Below, piece by piece: positions 55,017-64,000 of a stretch of 64,000 nucleotides of DNA. This stretch comes from Lepus europaeus (lineage: Eukaryota > Chordata > Mammalia > Lagomorpha > Leporidae): contig NC_084834.1 in the NCBI RefSeq assembly GCF_033115175.1, positions 119,904,275-119,968,274 of the forward strand, read 5' to 3'. The notes beneath the pieces were generated by a model. It was not told the origin of the DNA. It saw only the letters and a program-made list of their open reading frames with translations, and did not search any database. The position numbers and the translations under genes are program-made. The stretch's first letter is position 1, and every line of letters begins with the position of its first letter.

Positions 55017-55744
55017 TTCTTTTTCTTTCTTTCTTTCTTTTTTTTTTTTTTTTTTTTTTTTGTTTTGACAGGCAGAGTGGATAGTGAGAGAGAGAGAGAC
55101 AGAGAGAAAGGTCTTCCTTTTTTTTTTTTTTTTTTTTTTGACAGGCAGAGTGGACAGTAGAAAGAGAGACAGAGAGAAAGGTCTTCCTTTTGCCGTTGGT
55201 TCACCCTCCAATGGCCGCCGCGGTAGCGCGCTGCGGCCGGCGCATAGCGCTGATCCGATGGCAGGAGCCAGGTGCTTCTCCTGGTCTCCCATGGGGTGCA
55301 GGGCCCAAGCACTTGGGCCAACCTCCACTGTACTCCCTGACCACAGCAGAGAGCTGGCCTGGAAGAGGGGCAACCGGGACAGGATCGGTGCCCCAACTGG
55401 GACTAGAACCCGGTGTGCCGGCGCCGCAAGGTGGAGGATTAGCCTAGTGAGCCGCGGCGCCGGCTGAGAAAAGTCTTCCTTTTTGCCGTTGGTTCACCCT
55501 CCAATGGCCGCCGCAGCCGGTGCACCGCACTGATCCGAAGGTAGGAGCCAGGTGCTTCTCCTGTTCTCCCATGGGTGCAGGGCCCAAGCACTTGGGCCAT
55601 CCTCCACTGCACTCCTGGGCCACAGCAGAGAGCTGGCCTGGAAGAGGGGCAACCGGGACAGAATCCGGCACCCCAACCAGGACTAGAACCCGGTGTGCCA
55701 GCGCCGCAAGGCGGAGGATTAGCCTGTCGAGCCACGGCGCCAAC
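55017..55744 (-). mobile_element. C SINE, minus, interrupted by another C SINE
   Basis: Outer copy: T-rich/(TTTC)n tail from 55017 and 'caggcagagtggatagtgag' to about 55120, then after the nested copy 'cttcctttttgccgttggtt' through the head 'agccacggcgccaaccc' at about 55744. Possible TSD in the (GTT)n flanks (54988-55010, 55746-55762), with about 10 non-matching bases next to the left one. Confidence 0.92.
55121..55464 (-). mobile_element. C SINE, minus, nested in a same-strand C SINE
   Basis: Oligo-T, 'gacaggcagagtggacagta', full body, head 'agtgagccgcggcgccggc'. The host sequence 'gagaaaggtcttccttttt' is repeated as 'gagaaaagtcttccttttt' after it, one difference, giving a TSD of about 17 bp. 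Near-consensus and young. Confidence 0.95.
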
Positions 55745-55751
55745 CCAGTTG

Positions 55752-56058
55752 TTGTTGTTTTTAATATGAGAGGAAAGCAGAAAGAGAGAGAGAGAGAGAG
55801 AGCCAGCTCTCATCTAGTGGTTTACTAACCAAACACCTGTAGCAACCAGGGCTGAGCCAGGTGGAAGCTGGGAACCAGGATCTCAGTCTGGGTCTCCCAC
55901 GAGGGTGGCAGGGACCCAGTCACTTGGATGCTCCCCTGCTGCCTCCCAGGGTGTGAATTAGCAGGAAGCTGGAATTGGGAGTGGAGCCAGGGCTTGAACT
56001 CCCATATGGGACGCAGGTGTCCCAACCATCATCTTAACAGGTAGGCCAAAGGCCAGCT
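55752..56058 (-). mobile_element. Old C SINE, minus, with a younger one in its tail flank
   Basis: 'ttaatatgagaggaaagcag', (AG)n 55781-55802, 'agtggtttactaaccaaaca', 'ggaagctggaattgggagtg', 'ccatatgggacgcaggtgtc', 'aacaggtaggccaaaggcc'. The outer SINE at 55017-55744 sits directly against its tail. Confidence 0.82.
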
Positions 56059-56489
56059 TCCCTCCTGGTCTTCCGTGCCTCGAGGTGGGTGATGAGTTAC
56101 AGGGTTGCATGAATTTGACAGACAGGCTGAAAATTGAGAAGCACTTTGGTTTGAAATGTTTCATGGGCTCCACAGCTACCCTTTGAAGCAGGCACTCAGC
56201 ACACAGTGTTCAGCAAACCGGGGGCAGAAGCCAGAACAGGTGTGTGGAGTGGCCTTTCCCAAGCCATTGGCACTAGAAAACTGTGGCTGAGGAAGAACAC
56301 AGTGAGGTAAGACCCTGGCTGCTCTGCTGAATTTCCTAGGAGCTCACGGGACCCAACCTCTTCTCCTTTCTGGATCAAGGAACAACTGTAACATCTCTGG
56401 AGCTGTGTGTGTCGGCTTACACTCTTCTAAGCCATGTCGAGAGGACTGTCTCGTTGGATTGTAGCTGGGGTACACAGGCCAGAAAGCAA
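56059..56489. other. Unassigned sequence
   Basis: No recognised repeat or exon. Confidence 0.45.
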
Positions 56490-56650
56490 GTTCTTAGCCA
56501 CATTTTGCAGAGAAGAGAACTGAGTTTCAAATAAGCTCAAGGACATGCCAAGATCACGTGAAAATTAAGAGGGAGGGTGGTTAAAATGGAAATCTGGCTC
56601 TGGCTCCTCGCCCAAGGTCTTTCCATTACTCCTCAAGTTTAATATTTTCA
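56490..56650 (-). mobile_element. MIR, minus
   Basis: 'gccacattttgcagagaaga', 'gaactgagtttcaaataagc', 'catgccaagatcacgtgaaa', 'tggaaatctggctctggct' follow the reverse MIR core. Confidence 0.65.
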
Positions 56651-56724
56651 GCCCTAAAGAGGATAAAAAATGTACCCCCATGTACAATTTATCTATTTCA
56701 GGTATACAACAGTCCCTGTGACTA

Positions 56725-57415
56725 ATACTGTATAGGCAGCCCTCGATACTCCTGGTTTTCGCGTGTTTGGATTTAACCAACCTCAGACCAAAATATTCAG
56801 AAGAAAAAAATTGCGCTTGTAGGGGTGGGGACCATGGTGTAGTGAGTTAAGCCATCCCTTGGGATATCCATATTCCATATCAGAGTGCCTGGGTCAAGTC
56901 CTGCTTCCTATCCGGCTTCCAGCTAATGCACACCGTGGGAGGCAGCAGAGGATGGCTCAAAGCACTCGAGTCCTTGCTGCTCATGTGGGAGACCCAGATG
57001 GAGGCCCAAGCCTCTGGCTTCTGTGGGTGATTGGGGAATGAACCAGTGGATGGAAGGTATCTCTCCCTCTCTCCCCTCCCCTGTAGCTCTGCCTTTCAAA
57101 CAAATATAAGTACACATTTAATAATAACAACAATAATAAAACAAACCTGACATTTGGAAGCTACTCATAAATACCTTTAAAAAAAAAAACTGCTTTTGTA
57201 GTGAACACATAGGAGTTTTTTTCCTTGTCATGTTTCCCTATTAGTGCAGGGTAACAACCACTCCCAGAGCACTTACACTGTGTTAGGAGCTGTGAGTAAT
57301 CCAGGGAGGACCATGTGGGTTCTGTGCAACAACACTTTATCTAAGGAACTTGGGCCTCTGCAGATTTTGGTATGGGAGGCGTCCCAGCACCCATCCGTCA
57401 GGGATGCTCAAAGGG
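56725..57415. mobile_element. Tigger/MER2-like DNA transposon, split by a C SINE
   Basis: Left part 56725-56822: 'ataggcagccctcgatactc', 'ggatttaaccaacctcagac', 'aaaatattcagaagaaaaaa'. Right part 57191-57415: 'cttgtcatgtttccctatta', 'acaaccactcccagagcact', 'gtgttaggagctgtgagtaa', 'ctctgcagattttggtatgg'. In order these follow a non-autonomous Tigger-type element. No transposase. SINE insertion with TSD in the middle. Confidence 0.75.
56823..57190 (+). mobile_element. C SINE, plus, inside a Tigger element, with extra 3' sequence
   Basis: 'ggtggggaccatggtgtagt' head, body, 'ctgcctttcaaacaaatata', an (AAT)n-like tail, then about 40 bases (57146-57178) that fit neither the SINE nor the Tigger, then a second oligo-A. 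TSD tgcgcttgtag / tgcttttgtag at 56812-56822 and 57191-57201. Confidence 0.9.
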
Positions 57416-58522
57416 ACCCATTTCTGCTTTGCTCTCTTCCCAATGCAAAGAGCTCTGGCCTGCAACTAAACTGCTCTCGTCTGACAGTGCCACCTGGTGG
57501 CTGCTTTAGGGAACGTGAGGCCCCTCCCTTTCCCCTTTTTCCTGGCACCTTGGATAGAAGGATGTGGAGAGGAAGATGCGAAGTGACTGCTGGCTTTTCT
57601 GATTGTTCACACTTAGCAGTATCATGCATCACGTCTTGGACAACCCATGGCTCACGTCCACTGTCCACATTCCCGTTCTTCATTGCCTGTCTTGATTTCA
57701 GCTGTGACACAGGTACAGCTCCAATTATGCTTGCATATCCAGGCAAAAGTCCTCCTTCTTGAAGTGAAAGTAGAATTCAGGCGGCTTTCACTGGGCACCC
57801 AGCAGTGTTTGAGGGACTGTCCTGACAACGTGGGATGTATCCGCTGTGCTAGAACTTTCTAAAATCCTCACGTGTTCCTTGAAGCCCCTCCCCTCTCTGC
57901 ACCAAACTTTGCTTCTCTCGGTCTGACTTTAGCTAAAACTGCTCCTTCTTGAATGTTTACCAAATAAGGAGGTGATTTCTTATTACATTTTACTAGGATT
58001 TTTTTTTTCCAATGACCAAACACGTAGGTTTTAGTGATAGCCCCCGTGGGTTAGCCTGGGCTCCCATCCGCAGCTGATAGTGTTCTTTGTAGAGAAAATG
58101 TGCTCTGGATTCATCACAGTCCTCATAGAGAGAGACTGTTAACAACGGCGGGAACCTCCCGTTAGGAGATGGTGGGAGTGGGATTGCTCTCCTTGGTTTA
58201 TTCCCAAGAAGACAGAGCAACTCAAGGAAGGGGCTAAAGGCCTTATCTTCCACTGCCTTCCTGCATTTCCTCTTGCAAGATTAGAACAGGAGCTGGGCCT
58301 TTGGTAAGAGAACCCAGCGTGTACGTGAAGAATTTTGTGTCCAGGGTAACTGATGATTTGCTCACAGTTGGGAATCAGTCACAGACACCCTCCCCTCCCG
58401 TAGGTCTTCACGACTTCTTCCTATTTTCTGAACATGGCTGACAAAAATCTGAATCCCCGAGAGACTTGGTCCAACAACAGTTCCAGGAGGTTCCTTAATC
58501 AATTCAACAATACTTGGTACAC
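57416..58522. other. Unassigned sequence, with a CTCF-like motif
   Basis: GCCACCTGGTGGCTGC at 57489-57504 resembles the CTCF core. No repeat or exon recognised. Confidence 0.45.
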
Positions 58523-58868
58523 CGGGGCTAGTGTTATGGCACCACGAGTTAAGCAACTGTTTGTGACGCTGCCATCCCCTCTCAAAGTACTAGTTCAAGT
58601 TCTGGCTACTCCACTTCTGGTCCAGCTCTCTGCTGATGTGCCTGGGAAAACAGAGGATGATGGCCCAAGTGTTTGGGCCCCCGCCGCTCTTGTGGGGAAA
58701 CCCACACGGAGTTCCTGGCTCCTGGGTTTGTCCTGGCCCAGCCTTGGCTCTGTGGGCATTGGGGGATTGAACCAGTGGATGAAGGATCTCTCTCTTGTTT
58801 TTCTACTCCCTACCCCATCTCTGTCTCTCCACCTTTCAAATATATAAAAATAAATCTTTCAGAAGAAA
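58523..58868 (+). mobile_element. C SINE, plus
   Basis: 'ggggctagtgttatggcacc' head, 'ctagttcaagttctggctac', tail 'tcaaatatataaaaataaat'. Confidence 0.92.
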
Positions 58869-59334
58869 TTTATTTGGCTAGGATTCCATGGTAGCAGCAG
58901 CCACCACACTCCAGCGGGTCTGGCTGAAGCCACCTTTCTGTCACAGTTGGCTGCTGCGACTTCTACCTGTTTGTTCTCTACATTATCCCCAGGGGGCCAC
59001 CTTCCAGTTGCATCTCCACCAAATAAGAAGAGTGTGTGGAGGGAAGAAGAGTGTGTGCCTGGTGGTACTGCTGGTATCACTGGTGGATCCATGCAGCCGG
59101 GTCAGAGCCATGTCCAGTCACCAGTGTTGAGAAACACGCCATGGGGAGAGCAGCATGGCCCCCACACTAACCCCAGGCCACAGGGAGCCCCAGCTGACAC
59201 AGGCACTGCCTCACCCCTGTCCTTCATGACACCACTCAGCTCTGCTGTCCCATTTCCCACCATCAGCCATCAAGGATCTTCTGGTTCTGTAGCTACTCAG
59301 TACACAGAGGAGCGAGGTGGTCGTGGTTAAGGAT
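58869..59334. other. Unassigned sequence
   Basis: No recognised repeat or exon. Confidence 0.45.
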
Positions 59335-59590
59335 GTGGCTGTATAAGTCAGACTCTGGCTTTGACCCATGTCTCCATCACTTACTGGACTGTGATCTGAG
59401 GAGAGTCTCCTATACCTCCTTGGAAAAGGTGTTTACATTTCTGTCTGTATCAGCTTCTACCTGCATAGATAGGAAAAGTGACAGTCACATAGTGGTGTTG
59501 TTCCTCTGATGATCACCGGAATGGATGCAGCAACAGCACTTAATGCCCATCACATAGTAATTGCTCAGTAAATATGCCCTTGGTATTATA
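59335..59590 (+). mobile_element. MIR, plus, with extra middle
   Basis: 'aagtcagactctggctttga', 'ccatcacttactggactgtg' and 3' 'cacatagtaattgctcagta' are MIR landmarks. About 40 bp in the middle do not match. Confidence 0.7.
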
Positions 59591-59597
59591 ATAAATT

Positions 59598-59665
59598 GGG
59601 TGAGCATTCCTTATGTGATTCAGCAACAGGCATCATTGCTGGGACAGTGAGGATGAACAAATACC
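59598..59665 (-). mobile_element. L2 fragment, minus
   Basis: 'tgagcattccttatgtgatt', 'cattgctgggacagtgagga', 'tgaacaaatacc' fit the reverse L2 3' end. Short. Confidence 0.45.
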
Positions 59666-61029
59666 AAAAGGCTAGAAAGTTATTTTTTCCAGCTTTACGT
59701 TCTGGCTAGCCCTGGTTGTTAAAAACACAGACCAGCCTCATCCTAAGTTTTATCTCAAATCAAGCCAGCCAAATGCCATTGGCTGAGTTCCGTTCCACTC
59801 TCAAGTGCCAGACGCTCCTAAGGAACACTGGCGAGACGTCCACGCTCCTCGAAGGAGAGCCTACGATTGGGCCTGGAGGACAGGGCCACACACGGATCAT
59901 TTCAAATGAGTTCCATTTGGTTATTCTCACAGCCCAGGGCAGTCTGGAAAAGCTGTAGTTCCTTACTGTTAACCTCCTCGCTGCCCGTCTTCCGTGCCAC
60001 CAGTAGCGGATGCGAGGAAAGCAATAGCCGGGAGTGGTGCTGAGGGTGAACAGAGAAATAGTTATCATTTTAGGGGTAGTACCGAGGACTCCATCCCAAC
60101 CAGCACACACTACGGAAGAGCTACTACGATGGGCCTGCCCTCCCCACATGCTGGCTCCCTGCCGATCCTCCAGGGGCGCATTTCCTGATAAAGCACTGTG
60201 CTCAGTGTCTGGCTTTTTGGTTAAGGTTTTAAGCTCAACCGCTGTGCTCCTGCCCTCCAGGAAGATAAAAACAGCGGTCGTAACCCAGAAACAGTGAAAC
60301 TTACTTTCTCACCGGAGATGCCTCTGAGAGCCTGGCTCATAGCCAAAGAAAGGACTATACGACCTCCCCCAGGCCAGCATCTCACAGTTCGGAGACACCT
60401 GCCCTGTCGGGTCACGGGGACTTCACCACAGGGCCTCACGCTGGGCAGTGGCGTGCAGTATCGCAGCTCTTTACTGGACAGATGGAGACTCAGCAAAGGG
60501 AACTTTCAGATGATTAGGACCCAGGGCTCTTAGCTGTTCCATCTTTTTACTACACCGATGCTGATCCATTTTGCTCTGAACTCTGCTGGCTTTCTTCAGC
60601 AGGGGGTATTTTCAAGCCAGAGGCAAGCTAAGCCAAAGAGGGGGACCTGGGGCAGAGCAGAGTGAGTTAGCAACTGCACTGCGCACGTTTCAAAGCACAT
60701 GGTAGACACGTGGAACCCAAGATGTAAAAGGAAACTCTTCCTAGTTGAAGACACATGTGGACTCCTGGGAGATGAGCAGTTCCGCAGCAGGGGTAAAACA
60801 GAACACTGAGCCTTAGGACACATTTGCCTGGCAGGACTCCCAGGAAGAGGAGGGCCCGGGGATGTACAGTCCCTGGCAACCAGTTGTAATGCCTGAGTTC
60901 AACACTAGTTGGCGTCTTGGACTTCCTTTCTCCTGAGATGAAGGACAGTGTGTCCTAGGAGAGCAACATGCTTGCTTGTCCGGGTTCTGGATGTCCCTGG
61001 GGCTGATACACTGGGTCAAAGGTTACCAG
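59666..61029. other. Unassigned sequence
   Basis: A possible MER5-like scrap at 59717-59735. Otherwise no recognised repeat or exon. Several 60-130-codon frames lack support. Confidence 0.45.
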
Positions 61030-61115
61030 CTCAGAGCTTGCAGGACAAACTTGAATAATCACCCAAGTTTTCTGCGCCTTCATTTCTTCATCTGTAAAAG
61101 GGAGCCAGAACAAGA
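61030..61115 (+). mobile_element. MIR fragment, plus
   Basis: 'aataatcacccaagttttct' and 'catttcttcatctgtaaaag' match the MIR core. Confidence 0.6.
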
Positions 61116-61493
61116 CTTGATTCCATGCTGTCAATTGCCTGAAGTGAGCTAGACGCTAGAGCTTTTTAAAGCAATACATGGACATGTGCAAGAACACCGT
61201 CCCGGGGGCTGAGGGAGGAGGGCGGTAGAGACCACAGTAGGTCTGCAGTGATTTGGCTCACACTGGGAACGGCTGCCCCCAGCCTCCACCCTCCCCTACA
61301 GTGGCTGGCAAAGATCCCAGCAGGTGACTCCATGATACCCGAGACTCTGACGTCTACAGGACACAAGGAGATACATTTGGAGGCACCGATGGATCTTGAT
61401 GCTCATGAAATCATGAACTGCCTTAACGCAATAATCAGAATGAAAAACAGAATTCTCAGTATTCCTCTGGCACCACAGACAAGTAGCTAACTT
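61116..61493. other. Unassigned sequence
   Basis: No recognised repeat or exon. Confidence 0.45.
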
Positions 61494-61812
61494 TTTTTTT
61501 TTTTAAGATTTATTTTTATTTAATTTGAAAGGCAGAGTAATACAGAGAGGTGGGGGAGAGACAGAGATCTTTCATCCACTGGTTAATTCCCCAAATGGCA
61601 CAGGTTGGCGCAGGCTGAAGCTGGGAGCTTCATCCAGATCTCCTACGTGGGTGCAAGGACCCAAGCACTTAGGCCATCCTCTGCTGCTTTTCCCAGGTGC
61701 ACTAGCAGGGAGCTGAATTGGAAGTGGAGCAGCCAGCACATGAACCAGTGCCCATATGAGAAGTTAGCACTACAGGCCAGGGCTTAACCTGCTGTGCCAA
61801 AAACACCGGCCT
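61494..61812 (-). mobile_element. C SINE, minus
   Basis: Oligo-T, 'taagatttatttttatttaa', short GA run, body, head 'gccaaaaacaccggcc' with an A insertion. Weak TSD agtagctaactt / attagtcaactt. Confidence 0.92.
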
Positions 61813-61825
61813 GATTAGTCAACTT

Positions 61826-62769
61826 CTTGACTGTAAAACAGGACTAATTCCATTCCAGTTTCGAGAGAGGATTAGGAGAGATGACAGTAACTACTGTCAA
61901 CCTGCTGTTGGACAGGGGCTCAGCACTCTTGTGACAGTGATTCTGCAGTCTAAACGAATGAGCACATTATCCAAGATCACACAGATCCCACCTTACACCC
62001 ACGGCCTAATGGTCTCTCCCTACCGCACTCTCTGTCCCTCTCTTCTTTCGTTTTAAATCTGTCTCTGTGGTTTTCATTTAAGAGCAATAATTGGTTCAGT
62101 TAACACATCCTTTCAAGTGCAAAATCAAGTTCAAACTACCAGAAGCTCTGTGTAAGTGAACATAGTAATTTTTTTTAGATGGCACACACACAAAAGGTCT
62201 TAGTGATTAGTTTTTCATACTTTTTTTTGTTGTTGGGGGGCAGGGATATTGTGCTTGGTGACCAATGGAAGTAACGGAACTGGCCCGGAGACAGGACCCA
62301 AACTCTCAAAAAATACCTCAAGTCCCCATCTGGCCTGAGCAGGAAATACTTTTAAACACAGTAAACAGTAAACATGTGGAACCTTTTAACCCCAAGAAGG
62401 CATGCCAGCTGGAAGCACAAATAGCTTCAGGAAGGCTTGGATACCGTTTGCGGCTGAAAAAGACTACACAAAGCTTTGGCCAAAACCACGCAGTCTGACA
62501 ACATGTCGATGAGACCGTGGTGCAGAGAAGTGCTGTGCACAGCCAGGATGAAGGTGGTGTGTTCCACAACTTTGGGGACAAGTCGCCAGCGTGTTGGAAA
62601 GCTAAACAGCACACTGCTCTTAAGTCCGCTCGTCTACACCCTAGAGAAGTCCTAGGAGGCAGAGGTCACACACGCAACACGCCAAAGCCACCCGACTGGA
62701 GCGGCGTGAAAAGGTGGCCATTAGGAGTGTGCAGTCACCGAATGAATTCAGCACTGAGGAAGAAGCAAC
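61826..62769. other. Mostly unassigned; possible MIR scrap
   Basis: 'ccaagatcacacagatccca' (about 61973) suggests a minus-strand MIR core at 61900-62010. The rest is not recognised. Confidence 0.4.
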
Positions 62770-62960
62770 TTAACACGAGGAGCATGGGTGATTCTTGGAA
62801 ACATCATTGAGTGAAAAAAAAAAAAAAAAAAACAACAACGGGGAATTCTAGGCAGGATGGAAACATTGTCACACAAATCAAAAGCAAAACTTTAAAAACG
62901 TCTGTTCTTCTAGGGATCCATGCATGTATGCTAGAACTGATTTAAAAAGCAAAGGAAGGG
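62770..62960 (+). mobile_element. Possible L1M fragment, plus
   Basis: 'gattcttggaaacatcattg', 'gtgaaaa' with an A run (62814-62832), and 'ctagggatccatgcatgtat' resemble L1M 3' UTR order. Confidence 0.4.
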
Positions 62961-63292
62961 GGACCAGTGTTGTGGCCCAGTGCATTACGCTACCGCTTGT
63001 GATGCTGGCTTCTCATATAGGCACCAGTGAAAGTCCTGGCTGCTCCCCTTTTGATCCAGCTCCCAGCTAACGGTGCAGGGAAAGCAGTGGACGATGGCCC
63101 AATTTCTTGAGCCCCTGCCACCCATGTGGGAGATGCAAATAGAGGTTTGGGCTCTTGGTCTCATCTGACCTAGCCCTGACTGTTGTATTGGGGAGTGGAC
63201 CAACAGATGGAAGATTTCTTTCTCTCTGTCTCTCTCTCTCTCTCTGTAATTCTGTCTCTCAAATTAAGAAATAAATTAAAAATAATAAAATT
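62961..63292 (+). mobile_element. C SINE, plus, with perfect 16-bp TSD
   Basis: 'ggaccagtgttgtggcccag' head, (TC)n 63221-63245, and 'ctctcaaattaagaaataaa' tail. TSD aaaagcaaaggaaggg at 62945-62960 and 63293-63308, perfect, although the body is diverged from the young type. Confidence 0.95.
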
Positions 63293-63305
63293 AAAAGCAA
63301 AGGAA

Positions 63306-63402
63306 GGGCAGGTATTTAGCCTAGTGGGTGAGATGTCAGTTGGGATTCCCACACCCCTTATCAGAGTGCCTGGATTCAATCCCCAGCTGCATCGCAGGCC
63401 TT
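63306..63402 (+). mobile_element. C SINE 5' fragment, plus
   Basis: 'ggtatttagcctagtgggtg', 'agatgtcagttgggattccc', 'tatcagagtgcctggattca' are the head of the older C-element type. The 3' two thirds are missing. Confidence 0.7.
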
Positions 63403-64000
63403 GAGAGTGCTCATTTCACTATGAACTTTTCCAAGCTGATTTCTTTACAGTTACCTCCCCCTGCTACCTGCTTAAAAGTTAAAATGATACATGACATCAG
63501 GCATAGAGTTTTGGAACATTTAGAGTTGATTTCAATGGTAAAACGGCAAAACCCTGTAAGAGCGGAAATGCTCTTTGTGTCTCTCCCATCCTGGGGCTCT
63601 AGGAATGTGGCTGTGAGTTGGGAGGTCTGTAGTGGGCTTGGACGTCCTTCAGCTCATGCCAAGACTCAGGCCAGCTTGAGAAGCACTGCTTGTAGCTTAA
63701 GGACACCAACCTCCATGTGGCAACTCACTCTCTCCTCTCTCCCCCTCCCTCCCTCCCTCTCTTTCTCTCCCTCTGTCTCTCCATCCCTCCTACCAGGCCT
63801 TGTGCTAGCCTGGAGGGACAGAAACCGGCCAATTCCTAAGAAGTGGCGTCCCAGCTCCTAGCCCCTGAGGGGAGCTCTTACTGATGAGCTGGAAGATTCC
63901 ATCCCAGTCTCCCGGGGCAGGGCTACACATCCTTTCACTCACTTGGGAAAATACAAAATGCTTCAAGAGCCTGTTGCTTCCAGGGAAATCCTAGGGAACA
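63403..64000. other. Unassigned sequence with a pyrimidine tract
   Basis: A (CTCC/CT)n tract at 63728-63798. No repeat family or exon recognised. Confidence 0.45.

Noticed and set aside
55084-55467. 127-codon frames at this and many other C SINEs
   Set aside because: They translate SINE sequence (recurring peptides such as LGPCTP, SLSLSLS). Non-coding pol III-derived DNA.
1-64000. CRISPR arrays, operons, phage or other prokaryotic systems
   Set aside because: No regularly spaced direct repeats with unique spacers and no dense coding. The window is vertebrate nuclear DNA full of retrotransposons.

Overview
This window looks like nuclear DNA from a lagomorph, most likely European rabbit (Oryctolagus) or a close relative. 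Two repeat types indicate this. More than 40 copies of the tRNA-derived rabbit C SINE (CSINE) are present: a GC-rich head with pol III A/B boxes, a (CT)n stretch and an A-rich tail. There is also one 5'-truncated L1 with the rabbit-type 3' end at 23.58-23.80 kb. Older mammal-wide repeats (MIR, L2, L1M, ERVL-MaLR LTRs, Tigger-like DNA transposons) fill in behind them. No long open frame is convincing. Most open frames lie inside C SINEs, LTRs or pyrimidine-rich DNA, and many begin at GTG or CTG rather than ATG.

Layout: 0-37.6 kb is repeat-dense intergenic or intronic DNA, with a C SINE roughly every 1-1.5 kb, a dozen MaLR LTRs, an L2 of about 1 kb (minus, 16.0-17.0 kb), an L2 of about 0.7 kb (plus, 21.3-22.0 kb), an L1M 3' region (minus, 13.2-14.2 kb), and a Tigger-like remnant near 31.1-31.5 kb. 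From 37.65 to 41.57 kb there are no C SINEs; this stretch contains a CpG island at about 39.69-40.23 kb. On the minus strand the island holds a candidate first coding exon (39739 down to 39679): an ATG in near-ideal Kozak context, an in-frame stop just upstream, and a GTGAGT splice donor. From 42.9 to 47.9 kb C SINEs are again absent, and a second CpG island (44.24-45.06 kb) carries a TATA-like box (44992-44998), Sp1/G-quadruplex sequence and a possible donor at 45052 on the plus strand. The two candidate promoters are about 5.3 kb apart and point away from each other. From 48 to 64 kb repeat-dense DNA resumes, with several nested insertions.

The best candidates for real biology are the two CpG-island promoters. 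I could not recognise either gene, and I found no second exon I could support. The other notable content is a record of nested transposition: SINE in SINE, SINE in Tigger, SINE in LTR, SINE in L1M, and a MIR split by an LTR plus a SINE. There is also a perfect 30-bp AT-cored palindrome next to a (TA)n and a Z-DNA-prone run inside one SINE. I found no bacterial genes, CRISPR array, rRNA or free-standing tRNA gene, and no convincing undescribed system.

All repeat family names come from recognition of consensus patterns, not from a database search. Boundaries are good to a few bases where a target-site duplication (TSD) is described, otherwise to about 10-30 bases.
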